From: an uncultured Akkermansia sp.
Lineage (GTDB): Bacteria; Verrucomicrobiota; Verrucomicrobiia; Verrucomicrobiales; Akkermansiaceae
Direction: 5' to 3'
DNA length: 41,278 nucleotides
Assembly: GCA_947631435.1 (NCBI GenBank)
Contig: CANRLM010000012.1
Location: 1 to 41,278 of the forward strand
The position numbers were made by a program, and so were the translations under genes. How positions within the stretch are numbered: position 1 is the stretch's first letter; each line of letters opens with the position of its first letter. This document shows, one piece after another, positions 16,511-25,257 of the stretch. The notes beneath the pieces are model-generated. The model was given only the letters and a program-made list of their open reading frames with translations. It was not told where the DNA came from and made no database searches.

Positions 16511-18075
16511 GCGCGTTTGTCGTTCGGGCTCATACGACCCAGCACACGATGGCGGACCTCGTCGCTCAGCTCATGAATGCGCTGGATGGTCGTGCCTTTC
16601 AGCTGTTCGGCTCGGGCACGGCAAGCGTCACGATCCTCGCGGGATGCAAACTCCAGCCCGACGAGTGCGCGGCCCACAGATTCCCCGGAATAGCGGTAGT
16701 TGAAATAGCACAGATTTGCATATTCACCCATCACCCGCATGAACTCCAGGAAGGCGCCCGGTCGCTCCGGGAACTCAATGACGAAAAACACCGGATGACT
16801 CAGGTGCACGCGGTCATAGGAAATCATGCGGAAGTTGACATCCTCATCATTTGTCACGTCTTGCGCTTTCATGTTATGCTTTGCCAGGCGGGCATCAATC
16901 TGAGCGAACTGCTCCCCCGTACCCAGCACGCCAAAGACGGGGTATTGCATGTCGGAATCGATGCGACCGTATTGCACATCCACCAGCTGAACGCCTTCCG
17001 GAATGCTCTCGAGATACTCAAGAATCTGGTTACGCTCCGTGCGCATGGGCAAGCGTAGGTAGCGCAGTTTTCTGTTGCTCTCCCGCACCCCTCCCCGGCT
17101 CGCTACCACACCAAGCTGGGAGAAGTCCATATTCGCACCGGAAAGAATCACAAGGCATTTCTCGCCGGGAAGAATGCGCCCGTTATCCCAATCCTGCATG
17201 AGAGCAGCAAGTCCCATGGCGCCGGAGGGTTCCGGGACCACGCGAATGCTGTTCCACACAGCGCGCATAGCCTGGCTGACTTCATCATTGGTCACTGTCA
17301 CAAATTCATCAATCAGTTCGCGGCAGAGAGGGAATGTGTTCTCGCCCGCGATACGCACCGCCGTACCGTCGCAAAATACATCCACATACGAGAGTTCGCG
17401 TCGCTCGCCGGCCTCCACCGCCAGCTTCATAGAAGCCTGATCCACGCCCTCCACGCCGATGCAACGGCACCCCGGCCAGAAATGCTTAAACCAGCAGGCG
17501 CAGCCGGATGCCAATCCGCCGCCGCCAATCTGCAGGTACACGCGATCAAAAGCCCCCTTCCCGCTCATGACCACCTCATCTGCCAACGTCCCCTGCCCGC
17601 CCATGGTGGTCAGATCATCGTAGGGATGCACGAAAGTGAGGTGATTCTTCTCAGCAAATTCATGCGCAGCAGCCGATGCGGCATCGTAGGAATCGCCAAT
17701 CAGCACGATCTCCACATGCTCCCCTCCATGCATACGCACGGCATTCTGTTTCACAGCAGGAGTTGAGCGTGGCATGAACACCCAGGCCTTGCAGCCAAGT
17801 TTAGCAGCGGCAAGGGCAACTCCCTGCCCATGATTTCCCGCGCTGGCCGCCACCACTCCTCCGGCGCGCTGTTCAGGCGTCAGCTTGGCCATGCAGTTAT
17901 ACGCACCGCGCCACTTGTACGCCTTGATAGGCCCTAAATCCTCTCGCTTGGCAAACACTTGCGCTTCAATTCCGGGCAGATTCAACTGCTGCAAAGGCGT
18001 CGGTTCCCCCACAGCGTACACACGCTGGCGCGCGCGCAGAATCTCCTCGAACAGTTTTTGCTCTAATTCACTCAT
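16504..18075 (-). CDS. ilvA: Threonine ammonia-lyase, biosynthetic
   Basis: A 523-residue protein, close to E. coli IlvA (514). It deaminates threonine to 2-oxobutanoate, the entry step to isoleucine. The PLP lysine sits in PIKAYKWRGAYN (~residues 48-59), followed by SAGNHGQGVALAA (~78-90) and the phosphate-binding glycine loop QIGGGGLASGCA (~180-191). From ~335 onward there are two ACT-like regulatory modules (around RTERNQILEYLESIPEG and HPVFFVIEFPERPGAF), as expected for the isoleucine-inhibited form. I chose MSELEQKLFEE at 18075; a GTG at 18126 would overlap the upstream gene. The gene order SEL1 protein-ilvA-maf looks like one leftward operon. Confidence 0.95.
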   Translation of the reverse strand: MSELEQKLFEEILRARQRVYAVGEPTPLQQLNLPGIEAQVFAKREDLGPIKAYKWRGAYNCMAKLTPEQRAGGVVAASAGNHGQGVALAAAKLGCKAWVFMPRSTPAVKQNAVRMHGGEHVEIVLIGDSYDAASAAAHEFAEKNHLTFVHPYDDLTTMGGQGTLADEVVMSGKGAFDRVYLQIGGGGLASGCACWFKHFWPGCRCIGVEGVDQASMKLAVEAGERRELSYVDVFCDGTAVRIAGENTFPLCRELIDEFVTVTNDEVSQAMRAVWNSIRVVPEPSGAMGLAALMQDWDNGRILPGEKCLVILSGANMDFSQLGVVASRGGVRESNRKLRYLRLPMRTERNQILEYLESIPEGVQLVDVQYGRIDSDMQYPVFGVLGTGEQFAQIDARLAKHNMKAQDVTNDEDVNFRMISYDRVHLSHPVFFVIEFPERPGAFLEFMRVMGEYANLCYFNYRYSGESVGRALVGLEFASREDRDACRARAEQLKGTTIQRIHELSDEVRHRVLGRMSPNDKRAC

Positions 18076-18107
18076 AGCTTCACGATGTTTCGAGATCCAG
18101 AAAGTTA

Positions 18108-19493
18108 TCAGGGTTGAGGAATCCACTCCTCACTCTCTATGAGACGGTCGTATAGTTTTTGCGCCCGATCTCCCATATCCATGGCGGCGAGCCTCACGTA
18201 GTGCTGAGCCTGCTCCTTATCCGCCGGCAATCCCTCTCCCCCTCTGGCGGTGATGTAAGCCAGATACACGTACGCACCGGGAATTCCCGTGGCGGCCGCT
18301 TCTGATAAATAATCCGCCGCGCGCCGCGCATCCGCCTTCACGCCGATGCCCTTATAGTAGGCATAGGCAAGATGCATCGCCGCGCGAGGAAATCCGGCCT
18401 TGTCCACCCGGTTCAATATTTCCAATGCCTTTGTAGTGTCCTGCTTCACCCCCTGCCCCAGCAGCAACAATAATCCACGTGCTGAAGCAACGGCCGGCAC
18501 CCCCGCTGCCTGCGGCACGCTGAAATAGTGATACGCCTTGGCATCATCCTTCGAAAGCCCGAGGTGCCCGTTGTAGTACGCGTTCCCCAGCAGCAAACAC
18601 GACTGCGCATGTCCCATCGCTGCCGCAATGCGCAATAGGTGCAGCCCCTTAGCAGGGTCGCGCTCCAGACCCGCTTCTGCGGTGTACTTGTTGTCCGGTT
18701 CATCCGTCGCCAATACTGTGCCGAGCGTGAAAAGAGCATCCATCGCATGCAGGCGCACCGCTTCCTTAAGCAGCACGGCGCTCTGCTTCGGCTGCGTGCG
18801 GGAGGAAAGAGCCGAAAGAGAGAAGTAGGCGTCGCCGTTACCCTTCTCGGCAGCCTGAGTGAGCCAATCCATCTTGTCCTTGGCAGAAACCGCAAGATTC
18901 GCCAACCGCAGCATCACATAATGGTTTCCCCGCTTGATCTCAGACGCTACCTCCGGCTTATCCTTATCAGAAAAATTTTCCAATCGCTTCGTAGCAACAA
19001 GCCACTGCACCCGGGCGCTGAAATCGCCGCCGCGGCATGCCTCCACCAGGACCTTGCGCGATGCCTCGCTGTTCTTGTTCACTCCCAGCCCCAACTCCAG
19101 ACATGTCGCTTTATCCAGCATTGCCGGCACATAGCCTTTCGCCGCCACCTTGTCGAGTTTTTGATACGCTGTTCGCACCTCCGGGGCAAGCAATTTATCC
19201 AACGGCACGTCCGAAAGAGTCCTGTTAATCAACCAACGTTCCGCTGCCGCATTGCCTCCCTCTGCTGCCGCCTGCATCCAGCGGTCAATCACCCCTTCAT
19301 CCTCTCCAGTGGCGGTCAGTACAAGATCCAGAGCATCACCATAATCAGCAGATTGAGCCTCATCCTGCTTCTTGAGCAGCGCAGTGAATTCACTGTACCT
19401 GGGATGTTTCTGCGGGGTGGTCTGTTCCGGAGCGCTGTAGGCAGATGCCACGGCAAAAAGTAAGCATAGAATAATCTGATAAAAATAACGCAT
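18108..19493 (-). CDS. Exported SEL1-repeat protein
   Basis: A 461-residue protein starting MRYFYQIILCLLFAVASAYS, a clear signal peptide with likely cleavage after ...SAYSA. The mature part is made of TPR-like SEL1 repeats, for example AAAEGGNAAAERWL, AAAMGHAQSCLLLGNAYYNG (~283-302), VDKAGFPRAAMHLAYAYYKG (~361-380) and EAAATGIPGAYVYLAYITAR (~396-415). Such proteins serve as protein-protein scaffolds in the periplasm or at the surface; the partner is unknown. The longer frame from 19589 is rejected because the promoter and signal peptide lie inside it. The stop is 32 bases before the ilvA start. Confidence 0.85.
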   Translation of the reverse strand: MRYFYQIILCLLFAVASAYSAPEQTTPQKHPRYSEFTALLKKQDEAQSADYGDALDLVLTATGEDEGVIDRWMQAAAEGGNAAAERWLINRTLSDVPLDKLLAPEVRTAYQKLDKVAAKGYVPAMLDKATCLELGLGVNKNSEASRKVLVEACRGGDFSARVQWLVATKRLENFSDKDKPEVASEIKRGNHYVMLRLANLAVSAKDKMDWLTQAAEKGNGDAYFSLSALSSRTQPKQSAVLLKEAVRLHAMDALFTLGTVLATDEPDNKYTAEAGLERDPAKGLHLLRIAAAMGHAQSCLLLGNAYYNGHLGLSKDDAKAYHYFSVPQAAGVPAVASARGLLLLLGQGVKQDTTKALEILNRVDKAGFPRAAMHLAYAYYKGIGVKADARRAADYLSEAAATGIPGAYVYLAYITARGGEGLPADKEQAQHYVRLAAMDMGDRAQKLYDRLIESEEWIPQP

Positions 19494-19518
19494 AGTTTCA
19501 GGCCTCTTTCGGCACGCC

Positions 19519-19548
19519 ATTGTACAGCAGGAAACCCACTTTTGGCAA
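19519..19548 (-). promoter_or_regulatory. Promoter of the SEL1-ilvA-maf operon
   Basis: On the minus strand, TTGCCA (19548-19543), an 18-base spacer, then TACAAT (19524-19519) preceded by TG. Twenty-five bases separate it from the SEL1-protein ATG. Confidence 0.65.
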
Positions 19549-20403
19549 GCGCATTTCATGAACGCTCCGACTTGTGTGCATTGCCTCAAAATAAAGTCAC
19601 CGAAGGATTGCTGAAAACAGGGAAAGATGATTTCCTGAAAGCTTGATGCCTCGCAAATAGAGGGTTAATATCAAGCATATGCCACTTAAGATGAGCAAAT
19701 AAGTAAGAATAGGGCCGCTTTTTGCCCGGAGAGAAAAATATGCCTCGCTGGCCTCTCGGCACAAGAAAAGCAAGGATTATAGATTGCACTATTTTTGTCC
19801 GATCTCGGAGGATGACCGAATTTTGAGATTTGGAATTTTCGGGTCACAAATTTGGAAGATCGTGCGGTAAAGCCACAGGAACGTGGGGCTTGAGCAAGGC
19901 GGAATTTTGGGGATCGGTGAAGAATGATTGATTTTCACGTTTGCTGGTAAGCCTGTTAGGTCTCAAATTCGCTCATTTTGCGCGGGATATGATCGATCCT
20001 TTTTGATTACTCGTCTTGTCGATGATGAATCATATTAATTGTTGATGACAAGTTCATAGCATTAATTTTTGGGTGTATATCTCTTTCTAAATGCGATGTC
20101 CAGTCAAAATAATCAAAAAACGCGCAGTGATGAGGATTCCGGGACACTGTAAGCATTCGGAAAGAAAAGAGGGGTCTGCGAAAACCGAAATAAGTTCCAT
20201 AGGGTAACTTATTGATTGAGAGATAGTCATCATAAGGTTGCCAGCGCATCGCATTTAGAAAGAGATATACTGCGGCGGTCGTGCGCCATTCGAGGGTGCA
20301 TCGACAGGTAATCAAGGTGAAATCAACCGTGAAGATTAAGCTACCCTACCGATATGCCGTTTACGCCGCCAAGCCCTGCGTGGCGAACGAGGAGAGGTGT
20401 TGG
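19549..20403. other. Long intergenic region at the left border of the glycan locus
   Basis: About 850 bases without a convincing gene. It is more AT-rich than the flanking host genes. A weak hairpin GACCGAA/TTCGGGTC lies near 19814-19846. From 20075 to 20270 it holds the inverted-repeat element described separately. A leftward frame (20007-20315) runs through both arms of that element and has no recognisable domain. Confidence 0.5.
20075..20270. repeat. 196-base element with perfect 24-base terminal inverted repeats
   Basis: The first 24 bases (20075-20098, beginning GTATATCTCTTTCTAAATG) recur as an exact inverted copy at 20247-20270, with 148 bases between. Inside are nested pairings: TGATGA (20128-20133) with TCATCA (20227-20232), TTCGG (20156-20160) with CCGAA (20185-20189), and ATAAGTT (20190-20196) with AACTTAT (20206-20212). 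This could be a MITE-like mobile element or a structured RNA. The right arm ends in TATACT (20266-20271), a good -10 box for the downstream gene, though no matching -35 is seen. The 12-base outer core also forms the palindrome at 3831-3861. Confidence 0.8.
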
Positions 20404-21189
20404 ATGAACATACGGACGAAGAAGTTGAGCGAGGCGGCGCGCAACAACGCGAGGTACTGGTTTGTGTGCGCGATCAACGGGGATCGCCGCGTCTTTTCGG
20501 CCCCCGCGGCGGAGCTTGAGAAAGCCTTCCACGAGCATGCCATCAACGTGATCGACCGTGGAGCGGCGAGCGAGAAGTATTCGCTCTACACGGACTACAA
20601 GAGGGGAGAAATCTTCTCGGCGGTGACGCAGAGGGACACGCAGATGGTGTTCAGTCTGATGAGGGAACCGCAGGGGGAGGAGACGTCGGGGCATGGAGAA
20701 GGGACGATGCCACTGCACGGGCGACGCTTTGAGCCGGTGAGGTACGAGGAGCTGAGTGAACGTGGGAAGGAAGCGTACAGCATCCAGAAGCTGATGTCGC
20801 TGCTGGCGGACTACGGATTCGAGTGCCAGCGGGTGATGAATGATGCATGGGGAGTGGATGTGATGGCGACGCGTGAGGTACCGGGGGAAAACGGCGGCAA
20901 TGGCAACGAGGTGATGCTGCTGCAGATCAAGGGGAGACCGACCGGAGAGAGGGCAGACGTGCATCAGGGGAGAGACCTTTACATGGCCATAGCCGATCCG
21001 GCGAATCGTGGCTGGTACATCATCCCGCACGATGGGACGGCGCAGAGTGTCATTCCCGAGACGTGCTTGCAGACGGACACGTGGGAGAGGGGAGTGTACC
21101 GGGTTCGGAAACTCTCGGCAGCGGTAGAGAACAAATTATCACCCTATTTCTTTCCGTGGGTGAGTGAGGAGGAAACGATCACAGGCTGA
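20404..21189 (+). CDS. PD-(D/E)XK nuclease-like protein of unknown function
   Basis: From the ATG at 20404 the protein has 261 residues (MNIRTKKLSEAARNNARYWF). The middle part reads YSIQKLMSLLADYGFECQRV, then WGVDVMATREV and, after a Gly/Asn-rich loop, MLLQIKGRPTGE. An Asp followed about 20 residues later by Q-x-K on a hydrophobic strand is the pattern of PD-(D/E)XK folds in which Gln replaces Glu, as in PDDEXK_5-like and Mrr-like proteins. Whether it cuts DNA is not known. An in-frame GTG at 20281 would add 41 residues and lies nine bases after a TATACT box, the same geometry as other leaderless genes here, so it is a serious alternative start. It lies between the inverted-repeat element and the glycan genes. 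Confidence 0.6.
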   Translation: MNIRTKKLSEAARNNARYWFVCAINGDRRVFSAPAAELEKAFHEHAINVIDRGAASEKYSLYTDYKRGEIFSAVTQRDTQMVFSLMREPQGEETSGHGEGTMPLHGRRFEPVRYEELSERGKEAYSIQKLMSLLADYGFECQRVMNDAWGVDVMATREVPGENGGNGNEVMLLQIKGRPTGERADVHQGRDLYMAIADPANRGWYIIPHDGTAQSVIPETCLQTDTWERGVYRVRKLSAAVENKLSPYFFPWVSEEETITG

Positions 21190-21214
21190 GAAGAGAAGCT
21201 ATCAGAGATAGGTT

Positions 21215-22780
21215 ATGAGAGAAACGACAACAGTTGAGTCCGGATCGGGAGGGCGTCTCCCCTACATCATCGTGCAGGCGGGCGGAAGGGGGTCGCGGCT
21301 GGAAACGCTCACCACCAACAAGCCCAAGGCTCTGGTGCCCGTGGACAATCGTCCGATGATTTTCCACCTGTTTGAGCGCTATCCGCAGGCGAAGTTCCTC
21401 ATCATTGCGGATTACCAGAAGGAAACCTTCAAGCGTTATCTGGCGGCATTTTGCGAAGTCGATTACGAGGTGATCGACGCGGCAAAGAAAGGCACCTGTT
21501 CCGGGATTGAAGAAGCTCTGCAGCGAGTGCCGGGCGGCGTCCCCTTTATGCTCATCTGGTGCGATCTCATCCTGTCGGATGTCACCGGCATTCCCGAGAA
21601 GGTGGAGAACAATTACCTTGGCATCTCCAGGGACTTCCCGTGCCGCTGGTCGTATCGCGACGGGAAGCTTGCGGAAGAGTCCTCCGCAGAAAACGGCGTG
21701 GCGGGGCTGTTCATTTTTCGCGACAAGGAGCAGATCTCCGATGTGCCGCAGGAAGGGGAGTTTGTGCGCTATCTGGCCGGGAAAGACCTTTCCTTCCGGC
21801 GGCTGGATATGTACGGCGGGCTGGAGGTGGGCACCATGCTCTCCTACTTCCAGAACGAGCTCAACCGCCCGAAATGCCGTCCGTTCAACAAGGTGGACTT
21901 CAAAGGAGATGTGGTGATCAAATACCCCATCAACGAGCAGGGTGAGCGACTTGCCGCGGATGAGGCGAATTGGTACCGCAAGGCCAAAGAGCTGGGCTAC
22001 GAGAACATCCCGCAGATCTACGGTTACTCCCCGCTGGTGATGGAGAAGGTGCGCGGCAGGAATGTGTACGAATACGCCTTCCTGACGCGTGGGTTCAAGC
22101 GTGCCCTGTTGGTGAAGATCGTGGATGCCCTCAAGCAGCTGCACGCGCTCGCCCCCGCTACCCCGGCGAATCAGGCAGACTGCGAGAACAACTACATCAC
22201 GAAAACCTTCGATCGCCTCGCCAAAGTGCAGCAGCTCGTCCCCTTTGCGCAGGAGGAGTGGGTGGAGGTCAACGGCAAGCGATGCCGCAATATCTACGCG
22301 GTCAAGGATGAAATCATGGCGCAGATGCGCCGTATGTTCCCGAGAGAGTTCCACTTCATCCACGGGGACTGCACGTTCCATAACATGCTGTTGGAAACGG
22401 AGGGGGTGCGCCCCGTGCTCATCGACCCGCGCGGCTACTTCGGCAAGACTGCTCTCTTCGGGGACGCGGATTACGACTGGGCGAAACTCTACTACAGCGT
22501 GGTGGGTGACTACGACCAGTTCAACCGCAAAAACTTTTCTCTGGAGATCGGAGAGGACGGCGTGGAGCTGGAAATCGTCTCCAATGGATGGAGCGCGCTG
22601 GAAGAGGACTTCTTCGAGCTATGCGGCGCCGATCGTCGAAAGATCAAGCTGCTGCACGCCATCATCTGGCTGAGCCTCACCACCTATGCCTGGGAGGACT
22701 ACGACGCCATCTGCGGAGCCTTCTACAAAGGGCTGCTGGAGCTGCAGAAATACCTCGACGAAGAGCAACCCCGCGCATGA
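21215..22780 (+). CDS. Bifunctional sugar nucleotidyltransferase / APH-type kinase
   Basis: A 521-residue fusion. Residues ~15-240 form an NTP_transferase domain: IIVQAGGRGSRLETLTTNKP (~18-37, a variant of the GGxGTRL...KP signature), with KALVPVDNRPMI following. Residues ~255-515 form an aminoglycoside/choline-kinase-like domain: HFIHGDCTFHNML (~379-391, catalytic Asp and Asn) and VLIDPRGYFG (~400-409, metal-binding Asp). A kinase and a nucleotidyltransferase on one chain would phosphorylate a small sugar or alcohol and activate it as an NDP derivative for a surface glycan. The substrate cannot be read from sequence. The stop overlaps the next ATG by four bases (ATGA), tying it to the HAD phosphatase. 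Confidence 0.75.
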   Translation: MRETTTVESGSGGRLPYIIVQAGGRGSRLETLTTNKPKALVPVDNRPMIFHLFERYPQAKFLIIADYQKETFKRYLAAFCEVDYEVIDAAKKGTCSGIEEALQRVPGGVPFMLIWCDLILSDVTGIPEKVENNYLGISRDFPCRWSYRDGKLAEESSAENGVAGLFIFRDKEQISDVPQEGEFVRYLAGKDLSFRRLDMYGGLEVGTMLSYFQNELNRPKCRPFNKVDFKGDVVIKYPINEQGERLAADEANWYRKAKELGYENIPQIYGYSPLVMEKVRGRNVYEYAFLTRGFKRALLVKIVDALKQLHALAPATPANQADCENNYITKTFDRLAKVQQLVPFAQEEWVEVNGKRCRNIYAVKDEIMAQMRRMFPREFHFIHGDCTFHNMLLETEGVRPVLIDPRGYFGKTALFGDADYDWAKLYYSVVGDYDQFNRKNFSLEIGEDGVELEIVSNGWSALEEDFFELCGADRRKIKLLHAIIWLSLTTYAWEDYDAICGAFYKGLLELQKYLDEEQPRA

Positions 22781-23154
22781 CCCCCGACTCTCTCACCCTC
22801 TCTCCTCTGCCCCACACCTGGATCCTGGATGTGGACGGTACGCTCTGTGTGCACAACGGGCACCTGCACGGTGGGGACACCCTGTTGCCGGGGGTGAAGA
22901 AGTTCTTTGCTCAATTGCCGGAGGGGGACATGGTGCTGCTGATCACGAGCCGCAAGGAGGAGTACAGGGCAGCGTTGGAATACTTTTTGCATCGAGAAGG
23001 AATCCGCTACGATTGGCTCATCTGCGGAGCGCCCGTGGGAGAGCGCATTCTTGTCAATGACGACAAGCCCAGCGGTTTGTGCATGGCGTATGCGTTGAGG
23101 CAGCAGCGCGACGCAACGTGGGACATTCATTGGTGCATTGATGAGGAGGTGTGA
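22777..23154 (+). CDS. Small HAD-family phosphatase
   Basis: A 125-residue HAD protein: motif I ILDVDGTLC (~15-23) has the nucleophile and acid/base Asp pair, motif II is LLITSRKE (~50-57), and the acidic motif is VNDDKPSG (~93-100). There is no cap domain, as in small HAD-III phosphatases of capsule and LPS precursor pathways. It overlaps the nucleotidyltransferase-kinase gene by four bases, so it probably dephosphorylates an intermediate in the same pathway. The next gene starts three bases after its stop. Confidence 0.75.
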   Translation: MTPDSLTLSPLPHTWILDVDGTLCVHNGHLHGGDTLLPGVKKFFAQLPEGDMVLLITSRKEEYRAALEYFLHREGIRYDWLICGAPVGERILVNDDKPSGLCMAYALRQQRDATWDIHWCIDEEV

Positions 23155-23157
23155 GTT

Positions 23158-24111
23158 ATGCAGCGAGAAGTTCATCTGTTTGGGTTGCCTGTTATTCGCG
23201 TCGTGAAAATGGAGTTCTGCGAGAAGCGTTACTTCCTTGGCATTCAGTACAGAGTGAAGAAATACGCGCAGCGGTACGACAGCTTTGCAGAGGCCTTTGC
23301 CGCCAATGCGCACGGTGTGCACGACCGACGCATCAAGGTGATCATCAACAACACCGGCGAGGCGGTCACGTACGCGCGCACCCACGCCCTGTGGTACAAA
23401 CCCGATGAACTCGTTTTCGGCAGCCGTTTCCAGCATGCCGATATCTTCCGCCTGTTTGCTCCGCATATTCCGGTCTTCTATTGCGGCGACGCGGCGGAAC
23501 TCAAGGAGCCCCAATGCATCAATGGGAATCATGTGGAACCCCTTCTCACGAGTTCACGACTCCTCGCGATGAATAACCAGGGAAAGCCCTTCCTGCAATC
23601 GTGGGCAGAGTACATGCATGCCGATGTGTCGTCTCTCTCATACTCCCGCGCCGTTATTCCCCCGGAGGTCGAGCGCAGCGCTCTCGCCAAAGCACAAGCA
23701 TTGAGGCTCAATCTGGATAATTTCGTTTTTCTCTCGCCCGTCGCCCGCTCCTGCGAGGCACTGCCTCCCGCTTTCTGGAATGAGATTGAGACTTCTCTGC
23801 GAGCCAGAGGTTACGATGTGTTCTATAACTCCCCGCTGTTCTCCATTTCGGAAGCGTACGCCCTCGCCTCACACGCCAGGGCGATCATCGCCCTGCGCAG
23901 TGGTCTGTGCGATGTCCTCTGCGACCTTCCCGTCCCTCAGTTCATTATTTATTCCCACAACAAATTCCACGGCGACCTGCAGCCCATGTACAGCTTCGAG
24001 CATTTCCCATGGGCTGCCAGTGACTTTATTCGTGAGTATAATATGGTAAAAAATTCAGGAATTAGTCAGATACAAACATTATTAGATGAATTAAAAGCGA
24101 TTAAAGCATGA
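23158..24111 (+). CDS. Probable GT-B-type glycosyltransferase (copy 1)
   Basis: A 317-residue protein without a named family that I can be sure of. The C-terminal half (FVFLSPVARSCEALPPAFW, RGYDVFYNSPLFSISEAYAL, ARAIIALRSGLCDVLCDLP) resembles the sugar-nucleotide half of heptosyltransferase-like GT-B enzymes, and it aligns clearly with the protein at 25258. It lacks membrane segments and is expected at the cytoplasmic face of the inner membrane. Base composition changes inside this gene: GC-rich to about 24025, then strongly AT-rich for the last ~28 codons, so its end belongs to foreign DNA. The stop overlaps the next ATG by four bases. Confidence 0.65.
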   Translation: MQREVHLFGLPVIRVVKMEFCEKRYFLGIQYRVKKYAQRYDSFAEAFAANAHGVHDRRIKVIINNTGEAVTYARTHALWYKPDELVFGSRFQHADIFRLFAPHIPVFYCGDAAELKEPQCINGNHVEPLLTSSRLLAMNNQGKPFLQSWAEYMHADVSSLSYSRAVIPPEVERSALAKAQALRLNLDNFVFLSPVARSCEALPPAFWNEIETSLRARGYDVFYNSPLFSISEAYALASHARAIIALRSGLCDVLCDLPVPQFIIYSHNKFHGDLQPMYSFEHFPWAASDFIREYNMVKNSGISQIQTLLDELKAIKA

Positions 24112-25118
24112 ATAATTTTTTTGTTAGAAGTGTAGAAGTATCATACAAAAACTCGAAATTCAATCGTCTCTTTTTTGGTGGAATTCATATTCTTGATTAC
24201 GGGAAGTCAATAAAAAGCTTCATCCGGATTTCTCCGCCGAAACTGAATTTAGAGCACCCCTTTTTTTATCTAAAAGTAAATCGAGATACCCCTGATACTT
24301 TAGTATGTCTGCAACATTGGATTGATGTTGTGGCTGAATACAATTCTGATTTTATTATAATTTGCGATAATAAACAGCTAGAATTAAATATTTTAGAAAA
24401 AATCCATTTTAATAGCAATAATGTTCGTTTCATTTCAAGCTATTCACGACCATTCAAAAAAATTGTAAAAAGGCAAAAAATTGCCAGAAGATGGCTGAAG
24501 GCTGCCAATGCTCATCTTACCGTTTTCTTGCATGCTCAGAAATACGCAGTAAAAAAATATTGGAATATCGATGCAGATGATTCCTTAATATTGCAACCAA
24601 AAAGCAAGGTTTGTCATCTATTGCAACAGGCAGAGAAATATGCCGAGGAAAATTCATGTGATGGATTAGCTTTTGATTTCTGGGTTACTAAGTGTAAAGG
24701 GCGTCATTGGTCGCTGGGAATTGTATACTTTAGAAATACAAGCCAAATTCTTAAATTATTGAATGATTCGCTAATAGATTGGAAAGATTATACTAATTTT
24801 ACAAGTGTGCATAACATCGATTGGGTGTTGACCTCTTTAAAAGATAAGAATCTCTTAAAATTGTGTTCCTTTTACGTAGAAAATCTCTACTTTATTCATT
24901 TTGGAAGATTTTTAGGAGATATGAGGAATTCGTATTTAGCATGTTGGAAAGAAGGGTACATGTCATACCCAATATGGAATATTTTTAAAGATAAACGCGG
25001 AAGACATAAAATCCCAGAGATAGATGATTTGCTCAAATTTGAGTGTAATGTGACGGAGGAGAGCTGTTTAGACTTTGCGATGGAGTATCTGGTTGGATGG
25101 AAAAGAGATCGAATTTAA
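24108..25118 (+). CDS. Putative GT-A-like glycosyltransferase
   Basis: A 336-residue protein, AT-rich. The segment VFLHAQKYAVKKYWNIDADD (~144-163) places a DADD motif after a hydrophobic strand, as the metal-binding DxD of GT-A glycosyltransferases. Later the pattern HNIDWVLTSLKDKN and LYFIHFGRFLGDMRNSY could be acceptor-side motifs. No close family is recognised. It overlaps the preceding gene by four bases; a 139-base AT-rich gap follows. Confidence 0.6.
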   Translation: MNNFFVRSVEVSYKNSKFNRLFFGGIHILDYGKSIKSFIRISPPKLNLEHPFFYLKVNRDTPDTLVCLQHWIDVVAEYNSDFIIICDNKQLELNILEKIHFNSNNVRFISSYSRPFKKIVKRQKIARRWLKAANAHLTVFLHAQKYAVKKYWNIDADDSLILQPKSKVCHLLQQAEKYAEENSCDGLAFDFWVTKCKGRHWSLGIVYFRNTSQILKLLNDSLIDWKDYTNFTSVHNIDWVLTSLKDKNLLKLCSFYVENLYFIHFGRFLGDMRNSYLACWKEGYMSYPIWNIFKDKRGRHKIPEIDDLLKFECNVTEESCLDFAMEYLVGWKRDRI

Positions 25119-25257
25119 TTTCAATACCAATAGATTGTAAGTAATTTAGGGCGGGAAATTTATTTTATCGTTTGTTAGACAACAAAAAGCAGCTTAATAA
25201 TAGCAATCAATAACAAAAAAACAGGAAATGCCGCAGCTTTATAAAAAGGAAGAAATA

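Noticed and set aside
20007..20315. Leftward 102-codon frame across the inverted-repeat element
   Set aside because: It has no recognisable domain, and parts of it merely translate the two repeat arms in opposite senses.
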